DNA of 64,000 nt from Limnochorda sp. L945t (GTDB lineage: Bacteria; Bacillota; Limnochordia; Limnochordales; Geochordaceae): NCBI RefSeq assembly GCF_035593305.1, contig NZ_CP141615.1:682001-746000 (forward strand), written 5' to 3'. Positions 18,386-31,971 of the stretch are shown here, in pieces. The notes beneath the pieces were generated by a model that was given only the letters and a program-made list of their open reading frames with translations, searched no databases and was not told where the DNA came from. The translations under genes were made by a program, and so were the position numbers. The number at the start of each line of letters is the position of its first letter. The stretch's first letter is position 1.

Positions 18386-19486
18386 ATGGGGGAGGATGGA
18401 GGGCCCGGGAGAGCGTTGCCACGGCGGTCTCGGTGGTCTTCTTGCAAGCTGTTGCTCGCGCTCGCGGGCGCGGCGCTGCCCGCTCTCCTCCACCTCGGCG
18501 TTCTGGCGGCGCCTGTCCCCGCCTCGGCGCGGGGCTGGGAGCGCCTGGGCACGCAGGTGGCGCCGGCGCCGGCGGTATTGCAGCTGGCGGCGGCGGATCT
18601 CGACGGCGACGGGCGCGCCGAGCTCGTGATGGTCGGCCGCGACTACGAGCGCCAGGAGGCCCGCCTGTACGTCCTCGCGTGGCCGGGCGCCCTCCCCGAA
18701 GGCGCGGCCCGCGACGGGCCGGGAGAAAGCAGGCAGCTTTTCCATGTGGCCGCGGCGAGCCCGCCGTTCGCCCACCCCCTGAGCCACGTCACGCTGGCGG
18801 TGGGGCCGTTTACCCGCCCGCAAGGGCCCGAGATCCTGGTGGCCACCAACAGCCATCTCGTCGTGTGGCACTGGACCGGCGGCAAGCTGGAGCGCGCCTG
18901 GGAGGGCAACTACTCCGCCCGCGTGCAGGACCTGGCCCCGGTCGAGCTGCCCGGCGAGCCGGCCGCCCTCGCCCTGGTCTACGTGGAGACCAGGCCGGCG
19001 TGGCACTACCTGCTCCGGGTGTGGCACTGGAACGGCAACGCCATGGAGCCGGTCGCCGGCCCCTTCCCCATCGGGCCCGTGCGGGCCATGAGCTCGGGGG
19101 ACCTGGGCGGGGACGGCGAGAGCGAGGTCGTGGTCGAGACCGGGGAGGGCAACAAGGGGGGCCGGATCGAAGTCTGGCGGTGGACGGGTAGCGCCTTCGT
19201 CCAGGCGGGCTCCGCAGCCCTGCGCGACGCTCCGGCTTTCGGCCTGGAGGCCGGGCGGGTGCCGGAGGCGGACCCGAGCAAGGACCTCCTGCTCGTGGCG
19301 GACGACAAAGGGCGGACGGCGCTGTACGAATGGACCTCCAAGGGGTTCAGCCGGGTGGGGGGCGTCGTCACGCTGGGATGGAGCCTCGGCGCGGCGACGC
19401 TCGGCGACCTGGACGGGGACGGCCGGACCGAGGCGGTGGTCGCCGAATACCCCAATCTGCTGCACGTGTTGCGGTGGGTCCCCTGA
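18386..19486 (+). CDS. Exported FG-GAP / VCBS-repeat protein
   Basis: 366 residues. A basic start and a hydrophobic stretch near residues 22-48 form a signal peptide ending in ASA. Three calcium-binding-like repeats are visible: AADLDGDGRAELVMVG near 69, SGDLGGDGESEVVVE near 235 and LGDLDGDGRTEAVVAE near 337. Such repeats build beta-propellers on the cell surface. No enzymatic motif is seen. It lies alone between the nucleotidyltransferase gene and nagA. The function is unknown; adhesion or surface sensing would be a guess. Confidence 0.65.
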   Translation: MGEDGGPGRALPRRSRWSSCKLLLALAGAALPALLHLGVLAAPVPASARGWERLGTQVAPAPAVLQLAAADLDGDGRAELVMVGRDYERQEARLYVLAWPGALPEGAARDGPGESRQLFHVAAASPPFAHPLSHVTLAVGPFTRPQGPEILVATNSHLVVWHWTGGKLERAWEGNYSARVQDLAPVELPGEPAALALVYVETRPAWHYLLRVWHWNGNAMEPVAGPFPIGPVRAMSSGDLGGDGESEVVVETGEGNKGGRIEVWRWTGSAFVQAGSAALRDAPAFGLEAGRVPEADPSKDLLLVADDKGRTALYEWTSKGFSRVGGVVTLGWSLGAATLGDLDGDGRTEAVVAEYPNLLHVLRWVP

Positions 19487-19561
19487 GCGTGGCGGCACGA
19501 GGGCGCGCCTGAGGAAGACGAGCCGGGTGGGGTCACCACGGCGGTGAAGGAGCGGTAGAGC

Positions 19562-20854
19562 GTGGCGCAGCGGGAGCGGGCTCCTGAACGGACGACGGTG
19601 ATCGAGGGCGGAACCCTCATCCATCCTCTGCGGCCGGCCGTGCCCGACGGGGCGGTGGTCATCCGGGGCGACACCATCGTGTACGCCGGGCCCATGGCCG
19701 AACTCGACGCGGCGGTGCCGCCGGACGCCACGAGGGTGGACGCTTCGGGGGGGTACGTGGTGCCCGGGTGGGTCGACGTCCACGTTCACGGGGGCGGCGG
19801 AGCCGACACCATGGACGCTTCTCCCGAGGGCTTGCGGCGGATGACCCTGGCCCACGCGGCGGCGGGGACGACGGCGCTGCTTTGCACGACGGTGACGGCG
19901 TCGCTCGAGCAGACGGTCGAGGCCGAGCGGGCCGTGGCCGAGGCGTACCGGATGCAGCGGCGCTGGTGGAAGCAGGCGCCCGGATCGCAGGTGACCGGCC
20001 CGGGCGATCCCGAGGCCTGGGGAGCCCGCATCGCCGGGATCCACCTGGAGGGGCCCTACCTCAACCCCGAACGCAAAGGCGCCCAAAACCCGGCCTACAT
20101 GCGGGACCCGGATCTGGCCGAGCTCCAACGGATGCTCGACGCGTCGAAGGCCGCGGACGGCGAGGTCCTGCTCCGCCTGGTGACGATGGCGCCCGAACGA
20201 GCCGGCAGCGAGGCGGCCATCCGGTGGCTGGCCGCACACGGCGTCCAGGTGGCGGTGGGCCACTCGGCCGCCGAGGGCGAGGTGCTGGAGCGGGCCATCG
20301 AGGCAGGCGCCGGCCAGGTGACCCACCTCTTCAACGGCATGGCGCCTTTCCACCACCGGACGCCGGGGCTGGCCGGTGCGGCGCTGGCGGACGAACGGCT
20401 GGTCGCCCAGCTCATCGCCGACGGCGTGCACGTGCACCCGGTAGCGCTCAAGGTCGCGTACCGGGCCCGAGGAGCTCGCGGCATCGCGCTCATCACGGAT
20501 GCCCTGGCGCCCATGGGCCTGGGGGAGGGGCGCTTCCGGCTCGGCGACTTCGAGGTCGTGGTCAAGGACGGCGCTTGCCGCCTGCCGGACGGGACGCTGG
20601 CGGGGAGCATCCTGGGGTTGGGCCAGGCCGTCCAGCACATGGTGCGGTGGGCGGGGGCGACGCTGGCCGACGCGGTGGCGATGGCGAGCTGGACGCCCGC
20701 CCTGTCCGTGGGGCTCGGCGGGGAGCTGGGGAGCCTGCGGCCGGGCGCCCGGGGGGACGTGGCGGTGCTCGATGCCGGCTCCCTCGAGGTGCGCACCACC
20801 ATCGTGGCCGGCCACGTGGTCTACCAGCGCGAAGTTGCCCGCGCCTCCCCGTGA
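19562..20854 (+). CDS. nagA: N-acetylglucosamine-6-phosphate deacetylase
   Basis: 430 residues; removes acetate from GlcNAc-6-phosphate in amino-sugar use and wall recycling. The amidohydrolase metal motif DVHVHGGGG lies near residue 72. HLEGPYLNPERKGAQNP near 161 carries the catalytic-site Glu, VAVGHSAA near 230 and VTHLFNGMAPFHHR near 253 supply His ligands, and ITDALAPMG near 311 the catalytic Asp. The GTG start follows GAAGGAGCGG. No nagB or PTS gene is adjacent. Confidence 0.93.
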   Translation: MAQRERAPERTTVIEGGTLIHPLRPAVPDGAVVIRGDTIVYAGPMAELDAAVPPDATRVDASGGYVVPGWVDVHVHGGGGADTMDASPEGLRRMTLAHAAAGTTALLCTTVTASLEQTVEAERAVAEAYRMQRRWWKQAPGSQVTGPGDPEAWGARIAGIHLEGPYLNPERKGAQNPAYMRDPDLAELQRMLDASKAADGEVLLRLVTMAPERAGSEAAIRWLAAHGVQVAVGHSAAEGEVLERAIEAGAGQVTHLFNGMAPFHHRTPGLAGAALADERLVAQLIADGVHVHPVALKVAYRARGARGIALITDALAPMGLGEGRFRLGDFEVVVKDGACRLPDGTLAGSILGLGQAVQHMVRWAGATLADAVAMASWTPALSVGLGGELGSLRPGARGDVAVLDAGSLEVRTTIVAGHVVYQREVARASP

Positions 20855-20951
20855 GGCTTGCCCCCGAGGGCCGGCCCGCCCCCTGAACGGGCCCGTTGCG
20901 GCTCTGGTAAGATAGAGGGGCCGCAACAGGCGGCTCGAAGGAAGGCTTCCG

Positions 20952-21893
20952 GTGGAAGCAGCCATGCAAACGCAGGTGCCCCGGGAGGAGCAACCGGCCA
21001 CCCGCCCGGTCTTCGTCATCGTGACGGGGCTGTCGGGAGCGGGGAAGACCGAGGCGATGCGGGCCCTCGAGGATCTCGGCTTCTTCTGCGTCGACAACCT
21101 CCCGCCGGCCCTCATCCCGACCTTCGCGGAGCTGTGCCAGCAGTCGGGCCGCATCGAAAAGGCGGCACTGGTGAGCGACGCCCGGGGTGGGGAGTTCTTC
21201 GACGATCTGTTCGAGGCCCTCAAGAGCCTGGAGCGCCGCAGGATCTGGTATCGCATCCTGTTCCTCGAGGCGTCCGACGAGGTGCTGGTGCGCCGCTTCA
21301 AGGAGACACGGCGCCGCCACCCCCTCGCCCCGGAGGGCAGCGTGCTGGACGGGATCCGGGCCGAGCGCCAGCGCCTGGAGCCGCTGCGGGGGCGCTCGGA
21401 CATCATCATCGACACGTCGTCCCTGACCCCGCGGCAGCTGCGGGAGCAGATCGGCAACCAGGCCCGGGCCCTGGCGCCGACCCGGGGCCTGGCGGTGACG
21501 GTGGTATCGTTCGGTTACGCCCGGGGCATCCCCATCGACGCCGACCTGATCTTCGACGTGCGGTTCCTGCCCAACCCGCACTACGTGCCGGCGCTGCAGC
21601 CGCTCACGGGCAACGACCCGCGGGTGGAGGAGTACGTCTTCGGGTGGCCGGTGGCGCAGGAGTTCATGGAGCGGCTCGGGCGGTTCGTCGACTTCCTGCT
21701 GCCGCAGTTCGTCAACGAGGGCAAGAGCCATCTGCTCATCGGCATCGGGTGCACCGGGGGGCGCCACCGCTCCGTGGCCGTCGCCAACCGGCTCGCCCGG
21801 CACCTCAGGGCGGCGGGCTACGAGGCGGTCGCCAAGCATCGGGACGTCGACCGGCCGGGCACGGACCCGGATCCCGGGGTCGAGACGCCGTGA
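20952..21893 (+). CDS. rapZ: RNase adapter / nucleotide-binding protein RapZ (YvcJ)
   Basis: 313 residues. The P-loop GLSGAGKTEAMRALEDLGF near residue 26 and the C-terminal GCTGGRHRSVAVANRLA near 262 are diagnostic. The Firmicutes member YvcJ binds GTP and affects competence; the E. coli member guides RNase E to GlmZ. The GTG at 20952 was preferred because GAAGGAAGG lies 5 bases upstream; an ATG at 20964 is possible. The stop codon overlaps the yvcK start (GTGA). Confidence 0.92.
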   Translation: MEAAMQTQVPREEQPATRPVFVIVTGLSGAGKTEAMRALEDLGFFCVDNLPPALIPTFAELCQQSGRIEKAALVSDARGGEFFDDLFEALKSLERRRIWYRILFLEASDEVLVRRFKETRRRHPLAPEGSVLDGIRAERQRLEPLRGRSDIIIDTSSLTPRQLREQIGNQARALAPTRGLAVTVVSFGYARGIPIDADLIFDVRFLPNPHYVPALQPLTGNDPRVEEYVFGWPVAQEFMERLGRFVDFLLPQFVNEGKSHLLIGIGCTGGRHRSVAVANRLARHLRAAGYEAVAKHRDVDRPGTDPDPGVETP

Positions 21894-23221
21894 ACGGGCG
21901 CTGGCAGGAGGCCTGGCGCTGGGTACTGCCCGGCACGGGCCTCAAGCGCTGGGGCGCCCTGGTGCTGGCCGGGACGCTGATGGCTGCCGCAGGCGGAGCG
22001 GCGTACGGGCGAGGCGTCGGGGGCGAGGCCGGGCTCCTGGCGGTGCTCGGGGGCGCCGTGGTGGCGCTCGTGGCGCTGCGGGAGACGGTGATGGCCGTGG
22101 CCGGTACGCTTGCGCCCGAGCGCACGCGGTTTCTGGCCGACGTGATGCGCCAGCGGCGGGAGCGGGAGCGGGGCCCCCGGGCCGTGGTGCTGGGCGGCGG
22201 TACGGGTCTTGCGACGCTGCTGCGGGGTCTCAAGTTGTACAGCGACCGCCTGACGGCCGTGGTCACGGTGGCCGACGACGGCGGGAGCTCGGGGCGGCTG
22301 CGCCAGGAGATGGGCATCCTGCCGCCGGGCGACATCCGCAACACGCTGGTGGCGATGGCGGATACGGAGCCGCTCCTGGAGCGGCTGTTCCAGTACCGGT
22401 TCACCCGCGGGGAGGGGCTGTCGGGGCACAGCTTCGGCAACCTGTTCATCGCGGCCATGTCCGACATCACCGGCGACTTTCAGGAGGCCATCCGGCAGTT
22501 CAGCCGGGTCCTGGCCGTGAGGGGCCAGGTGTTGCCGTCGACCCTGCAGGCGGTGCGGCTGCGAGCGGTTTACTCCGACGGGTCGTCGGTGGTGGGGGAG
22601 AGCGAGATTCCCAAGGCGAGGCGGCCCATCCGGCGGGTGTACCTGGTGCCGCCCAACGTGAAAGCCGTGCCCGAGGCGATCGAGGCCATCGAGGCGGCCG
22701 ACATCGTGGTGCTCGGCCCGGGGAGCCTTTACACGAGCGTCATCCCCAACCTGCTGGTCGAGGACGTGGCGGCGGCCCTGCGGCGCACTTCGGCGCTGCG
22801 GCTGTACGTCTGCAACGTGATGACCCAGCCGGGGGAGACGGACGGGTACCGGGCCTCGGACCACGTGCGGGCCATCTTGCAGCACGTGCCGGGCCCGCGG
22901 GTCGTCGACTGCGTGCTGGTCAACACCGGCGAGGTGCCGGCCCACCTGCTGGAGCGCTACCTGGCCGAGGGGGCGCGGCCCGTCGAGGCGGACGTGGCGG
23001 AGATGCAGGGGATGGGGCTCGTGGTGGTGAGCGGCCCGCTCATCTCGCTCACCCAGGTGGTGCGCCACGACCCGGTGCGCCTCGCTGAGGCGGTGGCGGC
23101 CCTGGCCGGCCTGGGGCGGCAGGTGGGAGAGCCGGGCGAGCACCTGACCGTCGAGGAGGTGCTGGCGAGGGGCCAGCAAAGAGGCCGGACGGGGCTGCGC
23201 CGCCACGTGCTGCTGGTGTGA
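21890..23221 (+). CDS. yvcK: Gluconeogenesis factor YvcK with N-terminal membrane segment
   Basis: 443 residues. The YvcK/CofD-like domain begins near residue 98 with VVLGGGTGLATLLRGLK and continues with VTVADDGGSSGRLR and LPPGDIRNTLVA. Before it are about 95 residues with two hydrophobic stretches (about 22-38 and 44-62), a membrane-anchored form also known in some Firmicutes. YvcK is needed for growth on gluconeogenic carbon and for cell-wall homeostasis in Bacillus, and binds UDP-sugars. It is translationally coupled to rapZ. The usual next gene, whiA, is missing here. Confidence 0.92.
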   Translation: MNGRWQEAWRWVLPGTGLKRWGALVLAGTLMAAAGGAAYGRGVGGEAGLLAVLGGAVVALVALRETVMAVAGTLAPERTRFLADVMRQRRERERGPRAVVLGGGTGLATLLRGLKLYSDRLTAVVTVADDGGSSGRLRQEMGILPPGDIRNTLVAMADTEPLLERLFQYRFTRGEGLSGHSFGNLFIAAMSDITGDFQEAIRQFSRVLAVRGQVLPSTLQAVRLRAVYSDGSSVVGESEIPKARRPIRRVYLVPPNVKAVPEAIEAIEAADIVVLGPGSLYTSVIPNLLVEDVAAALRRTSALRLYVCNVMTQPGETDGYRASDHVRAILQHVPGPRVVDCVLVNTGEVPAHLLERYLAEGARPVEADVAEMQGMGLVVVSGPLISLTQVVRHDPVRLAEAVAALAGLGRQVGEPGEHLTVEEVLARGQQRGRTGLRRHVLLV

Positions 23222-23370
23222 GGGCAGGCCTGCGGCCCGGAGCTTTGACGCGCAGGGGAGAAGGATCGAGCGGAAGCGTGACGAAAGCGGAGGTCCGGGC
23301 ATAGAGGGAGGAGAGGGGGAGCGCGTGTCGCCGCTACCGCCGGTTCTGGTGCAACTGCGCGCGGTTTTTG

Positions 23371-23419
23371 TTTGTCCCGGTCGGGACGTTTTCGGTCCCC
23401 CGCTGGCGGGTTTTGTCCC
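23371..23419 (+). promoter_or_regulatory. Probable CggR operator
   Basis: Upstream of cggR, three half-sites (TGTCCC at 23373, GGTCCC at 23394, TGTCCC at 23414) are spaced 21 and 20 bases. The middle unit reads CGGGAC-N6-GGTC. The known Bacillus subtilis CggR operator consists of CGGGAC-N6-TGTC units repeated every 20 bases. The match in sequence and period suggests that CggR represses its own glycolytic operon from here. Confidence 0.6.
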
Positions 23420-23460
23420 TTTTCCCCCGGTGCGGCCTCCGGGGCGGGAAGGCGCATGAG

Positions 23461-24555
23461 ATGACACCGAGCCTTTCGTTGATGCTCAAGGTGGCGCCGG
23501 AGCTCTCCGAGGTCATCGAGCGGCGCTACATCGTGCTGCGCAACGTAGCCTTCTTGCAGCCCGTGGGCCGGCGGGGGCTGGCGGCCCGGCTGCGCTGGCC
23601 GGAGCGCATGGTGCGCAACGAGGTCGATTTCCTGCGTTACCACGGTTTCCTCGACCTGGCTCCCGACGGTATGCGGGTGAGCGCGGAAGGGCAGCAGCTG
23701 CTCAACGAGCTCAAGGATCTGGTGAGGGAGCTGCGGGGCCTCTTCGACGTGGAGCAGCGCCTGGCCAGGCGGCTCGGCCTGCAGCGGGTGATCGTGGTAC
23801 CCGGGGATGCCGACGTCGACGAGACTGCCAAGAAGGAGATCGCCCGGGCCACGGCGCGCTTCCTCAAGGAGGTCTTGCGGGAGGGCCAGGTGCTGGCGGT
23901 CACCGGAGGGACGACCCTGGCGGAGGTGGCGCGCAGCCTCCCCGAGGAGTCGGTGCCGCTGGGCATCACGGTGATACCGGGCCGGGGCGGGCTCGGCGAG
24001 GACGTGGAGCTCCAGGCCAACACCGTGGCGGCCGAGATCGCCCGCCGGCTGCGGGCCAACTACCGGCTGCTGCACGTACCGGACGACCTTCCCGACGAGG
24101 CGGTCAACTCCGTCGTCTCCCAACCCCAGGTGAGGGAGCTCCTGGCACTGATCCGCCGGGCCGACATCGTGCTGCACGGCGTCGGCACGGCGGAGGAGAT
24201 GGCGCGGCGCCGGCGGCTCGGCGCGGCCGACGTGGAGAAGCTGCGGCGGCTGGGCGCGGTAGGCGAAGCCTTTGGGTATTACTTTGATCGGCAGGGGCGT
24301 CCCGTCTACCAGACGGGGACGTTCGGGCTGCGCCTGGAGGACCTGGCGGGCTGCGGCCAGGTCGTCATCGTCGGCGGTGGTCGCAGCAAAGCGGAGGCGG
24401 CGCTGGCGGTGATCTCCACCCGCTACCAGGACGTGCTGATCACCGACGAGGGAGCGGCGCTGCGGATGCTGGAGCTGCTGGAGGTCGGGCAGGACGTCTC
24501 GCAGACGTCCTTGCCTGCGGCGGCAGACGGAGCCTGGGGGGTCAAGACGGGCTGA
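23461..24555 (+). CDS. cggR: Central glycolytic genes regulator CggR (SorC family)
   Basis: 364 residues. The N-terminal 90 residues form a winged-helix region (RRGLAARLRWPERMVRNEVD), and the rest is a SorC sugar-phosphate-binding domain with VTGGTTLAEVA near residue 148. In Bacillus, CggR represses gapA-pgk-tpi-pgm-eno until fructose-1,6-bisphosphate binds. Its position directly ahead of gap, pgk, tpiA and eno, with an operator-like repeat just upstream, fits that role. The frame is open upstream, but the ATG at 23461 gives the family's normal length and has GGGAAGG before it. Confidence 0.92.
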   Translation: MTPSLSLMLKVAPELSEVIERRYIVLRNVAFLQPVGRRGLAARLRWPERMVRNEVDFLRYHGFLDLAPDGMRVSAEGQQLLNELKDLVRELRGLFDVEQRLARRLGLQRVIVVPGDADVDETAKKEIARATARFLKEVLREGQVLAVTGGTTLAEVARSLPEESVPLGITVIPGRGGLGEDVELQANTVAAEIARRLRANYRLLHVPDDLPDEAVNSVVSQPQVRELLALIRRADIVLHGVGTAEEMARRRRLGAADVEKLRRLGAVGEAFGYYFDRQGRPVYQTGTFGLRLEDLAGCGQVVIVGGGRSKAEAALAVISTRYQDVLITDEGAALRMLELLEVGQDVSQTSLPAAADGAWGVKTG

Positions 24556-25644
<1,089 letters not shown>

Positions 25645-25693
25645 TCGAGGCGCCCTTTCCTTGTTTCGCCCCATGGAAAGAGGTGGCTTCACG

Positions 25694-26893
<1,200 letters not shown>

Positions 26894-26908
26894 GAGCGAC
26901 GCGCTCGC

Positions 26909-28989
<2,081 letters not shown>

Positions 28990-29003
28990 GACCTGGTTCG
29001 TTG

Positions 29004-29012
29004 TGGTACAAT
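29004..29012 (+). promoter_or_regulatory. Extended -10 element ahead of secG
   Basis: TGGTACAAT matches an extended -10 box. It lies in the gap between eno and secG, 41 bases before the secG start. No good -35 box is seen. Confidence 0.4.
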
Positions 29013-29053
29013 GGCGCTGTCCGCGCTCACGAGACGGAGGCGAGGGGTCTTTC

Positions 29054-29275
29054 GTGCGAACCTTCCTTTTCGTGCTGCAGCTGATCGTGGCCGTCGCCCT
29101 CACCGCGGTGGTCATCCTGCAGCCCAGCAAAGGCGAGGGGCTCGGCTCCATCGGCGGCGGCGCCCAGATGTTCTTCCGTAAAGCGAAAGGGTGGGAGCTG
29201 ATTCTGGAACGGGCCACCGCCGTTCTCGCGGTGCTGTTCATGGGGCTGTCGGTGGCTCTGGCAGCGATCCACTGA
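29054..29275 (+). CDS. secG: Preprotein translocase subunit SecG
   Basis: 73 residues with two membrane segments (about 4-21 and 51-70) around the conserved loop [15 protein letters not shown]. It is part of the SecYEG channel in the cytoplasmic membrane. The GTG start follows GGAGGCGAGG. The position after eno is conserved in many Firmicutes. Confidence 0.92.
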   Translation: MRTFLFVLQLIVAVALTAVVILQPSKGEGLGSIGGGAQMFFRKAKGWELILERATAVLAVLFMGLSVALAAIH

Positions 29276-29282
29276 CCGGGGC

Positions 29283-29310
29283 GGCGGCCGGGCTCCGATC
29301 CCCGGCCGCC
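29283..29310 (+). terminator. GC-rich hairpin between secG and hppA
   Basis: Perfect 10-bp stem GGCGGCCGGG / CCCGGCCGCC with an 8-base loop, 7 bases after secG. There is no T-tract, so it may be a weak terminator or an RNA-stabilising structure. Confidence 0.4.
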
Positions 29311-29337
29311 TCTGACGAGGGAGGTCGGCCCGCCGCA

Positions 29338-31392
29338 ATGGAGTCGCTCTCGTGGGCACCCGTCGGCGCGATGGGTGCCGGCGGTCTCGCGTTGGTTTTC
29401 GCAGCCTACTTCTTCGCCCGGGTGCGGTCCCACGAGCCCGGGACGGCACGGATGCAGGAGATCGCCGGTGCCATTCAGGAAGGCGCCATGGCCTTCCTGG
29501 GGCGAGAGTACCGGACGCTGGTGGCTTTCGTGGTGATCATGGCCACGGTCATCCTCGTCGGCGGCATCCTGACCCCGGCCGAGAGCCTGCAGCCGCTGAC
29601 CGCCGTGGCGTTTCTGGCGGGAGCCACCGCCAGCGCGACGGCCGGCTACATCGGCATGCGCTCGGCAACCCGGGCCAACGTGCGCACGGCCCACGCCGCG
29701 ACCAACGGGCTCAACCGGGCGCTCGACGTCGCGTTCTCCGGAGGCGCGGTGATGGGGCTCACCGTGGTGGGGCTCGGTCTGCTGGGGCTGGGGCTCGTGA
29801 CGGCCATCTTCGCCGATCCCCGTGACCCGATCACGTTCAACATCGTCAACGGGTTCGGTTTCGGCGCGAGCTCCATCGCCCTGTTCGCCCGTGTCGGAGG
29901 CGGGATCTACACCAAGGCCGCCGACGTGGGGGCCGACCTGGTGGGCAAGGTGGAGGCCGGGATCCCGGAGGACGACCCCCGCAACCCCGCGGTCATCGCC
30001 GACAACGTGGGGGACAACGTGGGGGACGTGGCCGGGATGGGCGCCGACCTCTTCGAGTCGTACGTCGCTTCCGTCATCGCCGCGATGGCCATCGGCGCAA
30101 GCCTGGCGCAGGGAGCGGAGGAGCGCCTGGGGTTCATCGCGCTGCCGCTGTTGCTGGCGGCCCTCGGCATCGTGGCTTCCATCGTCGCGGCGTTCATGGT
30201 GCGCACCGGCGAGCAGGGCAACCCCCGCGTGGCCTTGCGGAACGGCACGTGGATCGCGGCGGGCCTGGTGGCGGCGGGTTCGTACTTCGTGATCGCCTCG
30301 CTCTTGCCCGAGACGCCGGACATGACGCCGTTCGGGCTGTGGATGGCGACGCTGTCGGGCCTGGTGGTGGGCATCGCCATCGGGGTGATCACGGAGTATT
30401 ACACGTCGGCCGACTACCGGCCGGTCCGGGACATCGCCGAGGCGTCGGTGACGGGTACGGCCACCAACATCATCTCGGGCCTGGCCAACGGGATGATCAG
30501 CACCGCCTGGCCGATCCTCCTCATCGCCCTCGGCACGTGGGTTGCTTACCGCTACGCCGGGCTCTACGGCATCGCGATGTCGGCGGTCGGGATGCTGGCG
30601 ACCACCGGCATGACCGTCTCGGTGGACGCTTACGGGCCGGTGGCCGACAACGCCGGGGGCATCGCGGAGATGGCCCACCTGGATCCGAAGGTGCGGCGCG
30701 TGACGGACACCCTCGACTCGGTCGGCAACACGACGGCGGCCGTGGCGAAGGGCTTCGCCATCGGGTCGGCGGCGCTGACGGCGCTGGCGCTCTTCTCGGC
30801 GTACAAGACGGCGGCGCACATCGACGTCATCGACGTGACCGACGCCCGCGTGATCGCGGGGCTGTTGGTCGGGGGCATGATTCCCTTCCTGTTCGCCGCG
30901 CTGGCCATGCGCGCCGTGGGGCGGGCCGCCTTCCAGATGATCCAGGAGGTGCGCCGCCAGTTCCGGGAGATCCCGGGCATCATGGAGGGCAAGGCCCGGC
31001 CGGAGTACGCCCGGTGCGTGAGCATCAGCACGGGGGCCGCGCTCAAGGAGATGATCGTGCCCGGCTCCATGGCGGTCATCGTGCCCCTCGCCACCGGGAT
31101 CGTGCTGGGCAAGGAGGCGCTGGGAGGACTGCTCGCCGGCTCGACGGTGACGGGCGTGCTGCTCGCGGTCATGATGGCCAATGCGGGCGGCGCGTGGGAC
31201 AACGCCAAGAAGTTCATCGAGGGCGGCGAGTACGGTGGGAAGGGTTCGGACGCCCACAGGGCGGCCGTGGTGGGCGACACGGTGGGCGATCCGTTCAAGG
31301 ACACGGCCGGCCCGTCCATGAACATCCTCATCAAGCTGATGGCCATCGTCTCCCTGGTCTTCGCGCCGATCTTCGGCGCAGGGCTGCTCTGA
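29338..31392 (+). CDS. hppA: K+-dependent membrane-bound pyrophosphatase
   Basis: 684 residues with about 16 hydrophobic segments. It hydrolyses pyrophosphate and pumps H+ or Na+ across the membrane. The substrate motif [11 protein letters not shown] lies near residue 199 and DNVGDNVGD near 222. In [11 protein letters not shown] the residue near 467 is Ala, where K+-independent enzymes have Lys, so this one should need K+. Sequence does not settle whether it moves Na+, H+ or both. The ATG has GGGAGG upstream. It is separated from secG by a hairpin and followed by a strong inverted repeat. Confidence 0.93.
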   Translation: MESLSWAPVGAMGAGGLALVFAAYFFARVRSHEPGTARMQEIAGAIQEGAMAFLGREYRTLVAFVVIMATVILVGGILTPAESLQPLTAVAFLAGATASATAGYIGMRSATRANVRTAHAATNGLNRALDVAFSGGAVMGLTVVGLGLLGLGLVTAIFADPRDPITFNIVNGFGFGASSIALFARVGGGIYTKAADVGADLVGKVEAGIPEDDPRNPAVIADNVGDNVGDVAGMGADLFESYVASVIAAMAIGASLAQGAEERLGFIALPLLLAALGIVASIVAAFMVRTGEQGNPRVALRNGTWIAAGLVAAGSYFVIASLLPETPDMTPFGLWMATLSGLVVGIAIGVITEYYTSADYRPVRDIAEASVTGTATNIISGLANGMISTAWPILLIALGTWVAYRYAGLYGIAMSAVGMLATTGMTVSVDAYGPVADNAGGIAEMAHLDPKVRRVTDTLDSVGNTTAAVAKGFAIGSAALTALALFSAYKTAAHIDVIDVTDARVIAGLLVGGMIPFLFAALAMRAVGRAAFQMIQEVRRQFREIPGIMEGKARPEYARCVSISTGAALKEMIVPGSMAVIVPLATGIVLGKEALGGLLAGSTVTGVLLAVMMANAGGAWDNAKKFIEGGEYGGKGSDAHRAAVVGDTVGDPFKDTAGPSMNILIKLMAIVSLVFAPIFGAGLL

Positions 31393-31434
31393 AAGCGCCG
31401 GGAAGCGCCGGGGACCGGGCGAGAGCGCAACGAG

Positions 31435-31470
31435 AGAGGGGCTCCGGGACCGGGATCCCGGAGCCCCTCT
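31435..31470 (+). terminator. Strong inverted repeat shared by hppA and tmRNA
   Basis: Perfect 15-bp stem AGAGGGGCTCCGGGA / TCCCGGAGCCCCTCT with a 6-base loop, lying between the convergent hppA (plus) and tmRNA (minus) genes. It has little T-tract on either side, but its position suggests bidirectional termination. Confidence 0.65.
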
Positions 31471-31496
31471 GCGCGTCGTGCCACCGTCCAAGAAAA

Positions 31497-31856
31497 TGGT
31501 GGAGGTGGGCGGAGTTGCACCGCCGTCCATGAGCGAGGCCACCACGGCACCTACGAGCGTATCCCCCGTTTGCCGGTGCTCGCCGCTGCCCGATCCCGAG
31601 GGCCGGATATGACAGCCGCCAGCTCCCTAGGGTTTCCCCCGGCCGCCCGGGAGCGAGGCAACCGGGGTATCTCGCTCAGATGACGCTCGGCCCTGCGGCG
31701 GCGAGAGGACCGTCAGGCGAGCGTGGCGCCGCCTTACGCGGCAGCCAGTGCGTACTCAGGCTCGGCAGTTATTGACTGCCCTGCGGATTTACGAGTCGCA
31801 GGAGCTCGGCTCGCAGCCATGGCCACCCGCACCCATGTCGAAGCTGACTCACCCCC
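31497..31856 (-). ncRNA. ssrA: Transfer-messenger RNA (tmRNA)
   Basis: The minus strand begins GGGGGTGAGTCAGCTTCGAC and ends in an encoded CCA. The first seven bases pair with CACCTCC before ACCA, and a T-arm (GGTGCAACTCC) precedes the end. The total is 360 bases. The tag reading frame ends ...AEPEYALAAA then TAA, with the YALAA degradation signal; the exact resume codon is uncertain. tmRNA rescues stalled ribosomes together with SmpB, which is encoded just upstream on the same strand. Confidence 0.92.
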
Positions 31857-31904
31857 ACGAACGCAACGACCGGAAGGTGACGGGTCGAGCCCTGACCTGC
31901 CTCG

Positions 31905-31933
31905 AGCTTAATCGCAACGCCGGTGCGTGTCAA
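31905..31933 (-). promoter_or_regulatory. Promoter of ssrA
   Basis: On the minus strand a perfect TTGACA (31928-31933) and TAAGCT (31905-31910) are separated by 17 bases. The start site would lie some 40 bases before the mature 5' end, leaving a leader for RNase P to remove. Confidence 0.65.
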
Positions 31934-31971
31934 TGGCGCGCCCGTCCTGCCGCGCACCTGCTGCCCGCTTC

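Noticed and set aside
20895-20913. Promoter ahead of rapZ (TTGCGG and TAAGAT)
   Set aside because: The spacing is only 7 bases, and no other -35 box is at the right distance from TAAGAT.
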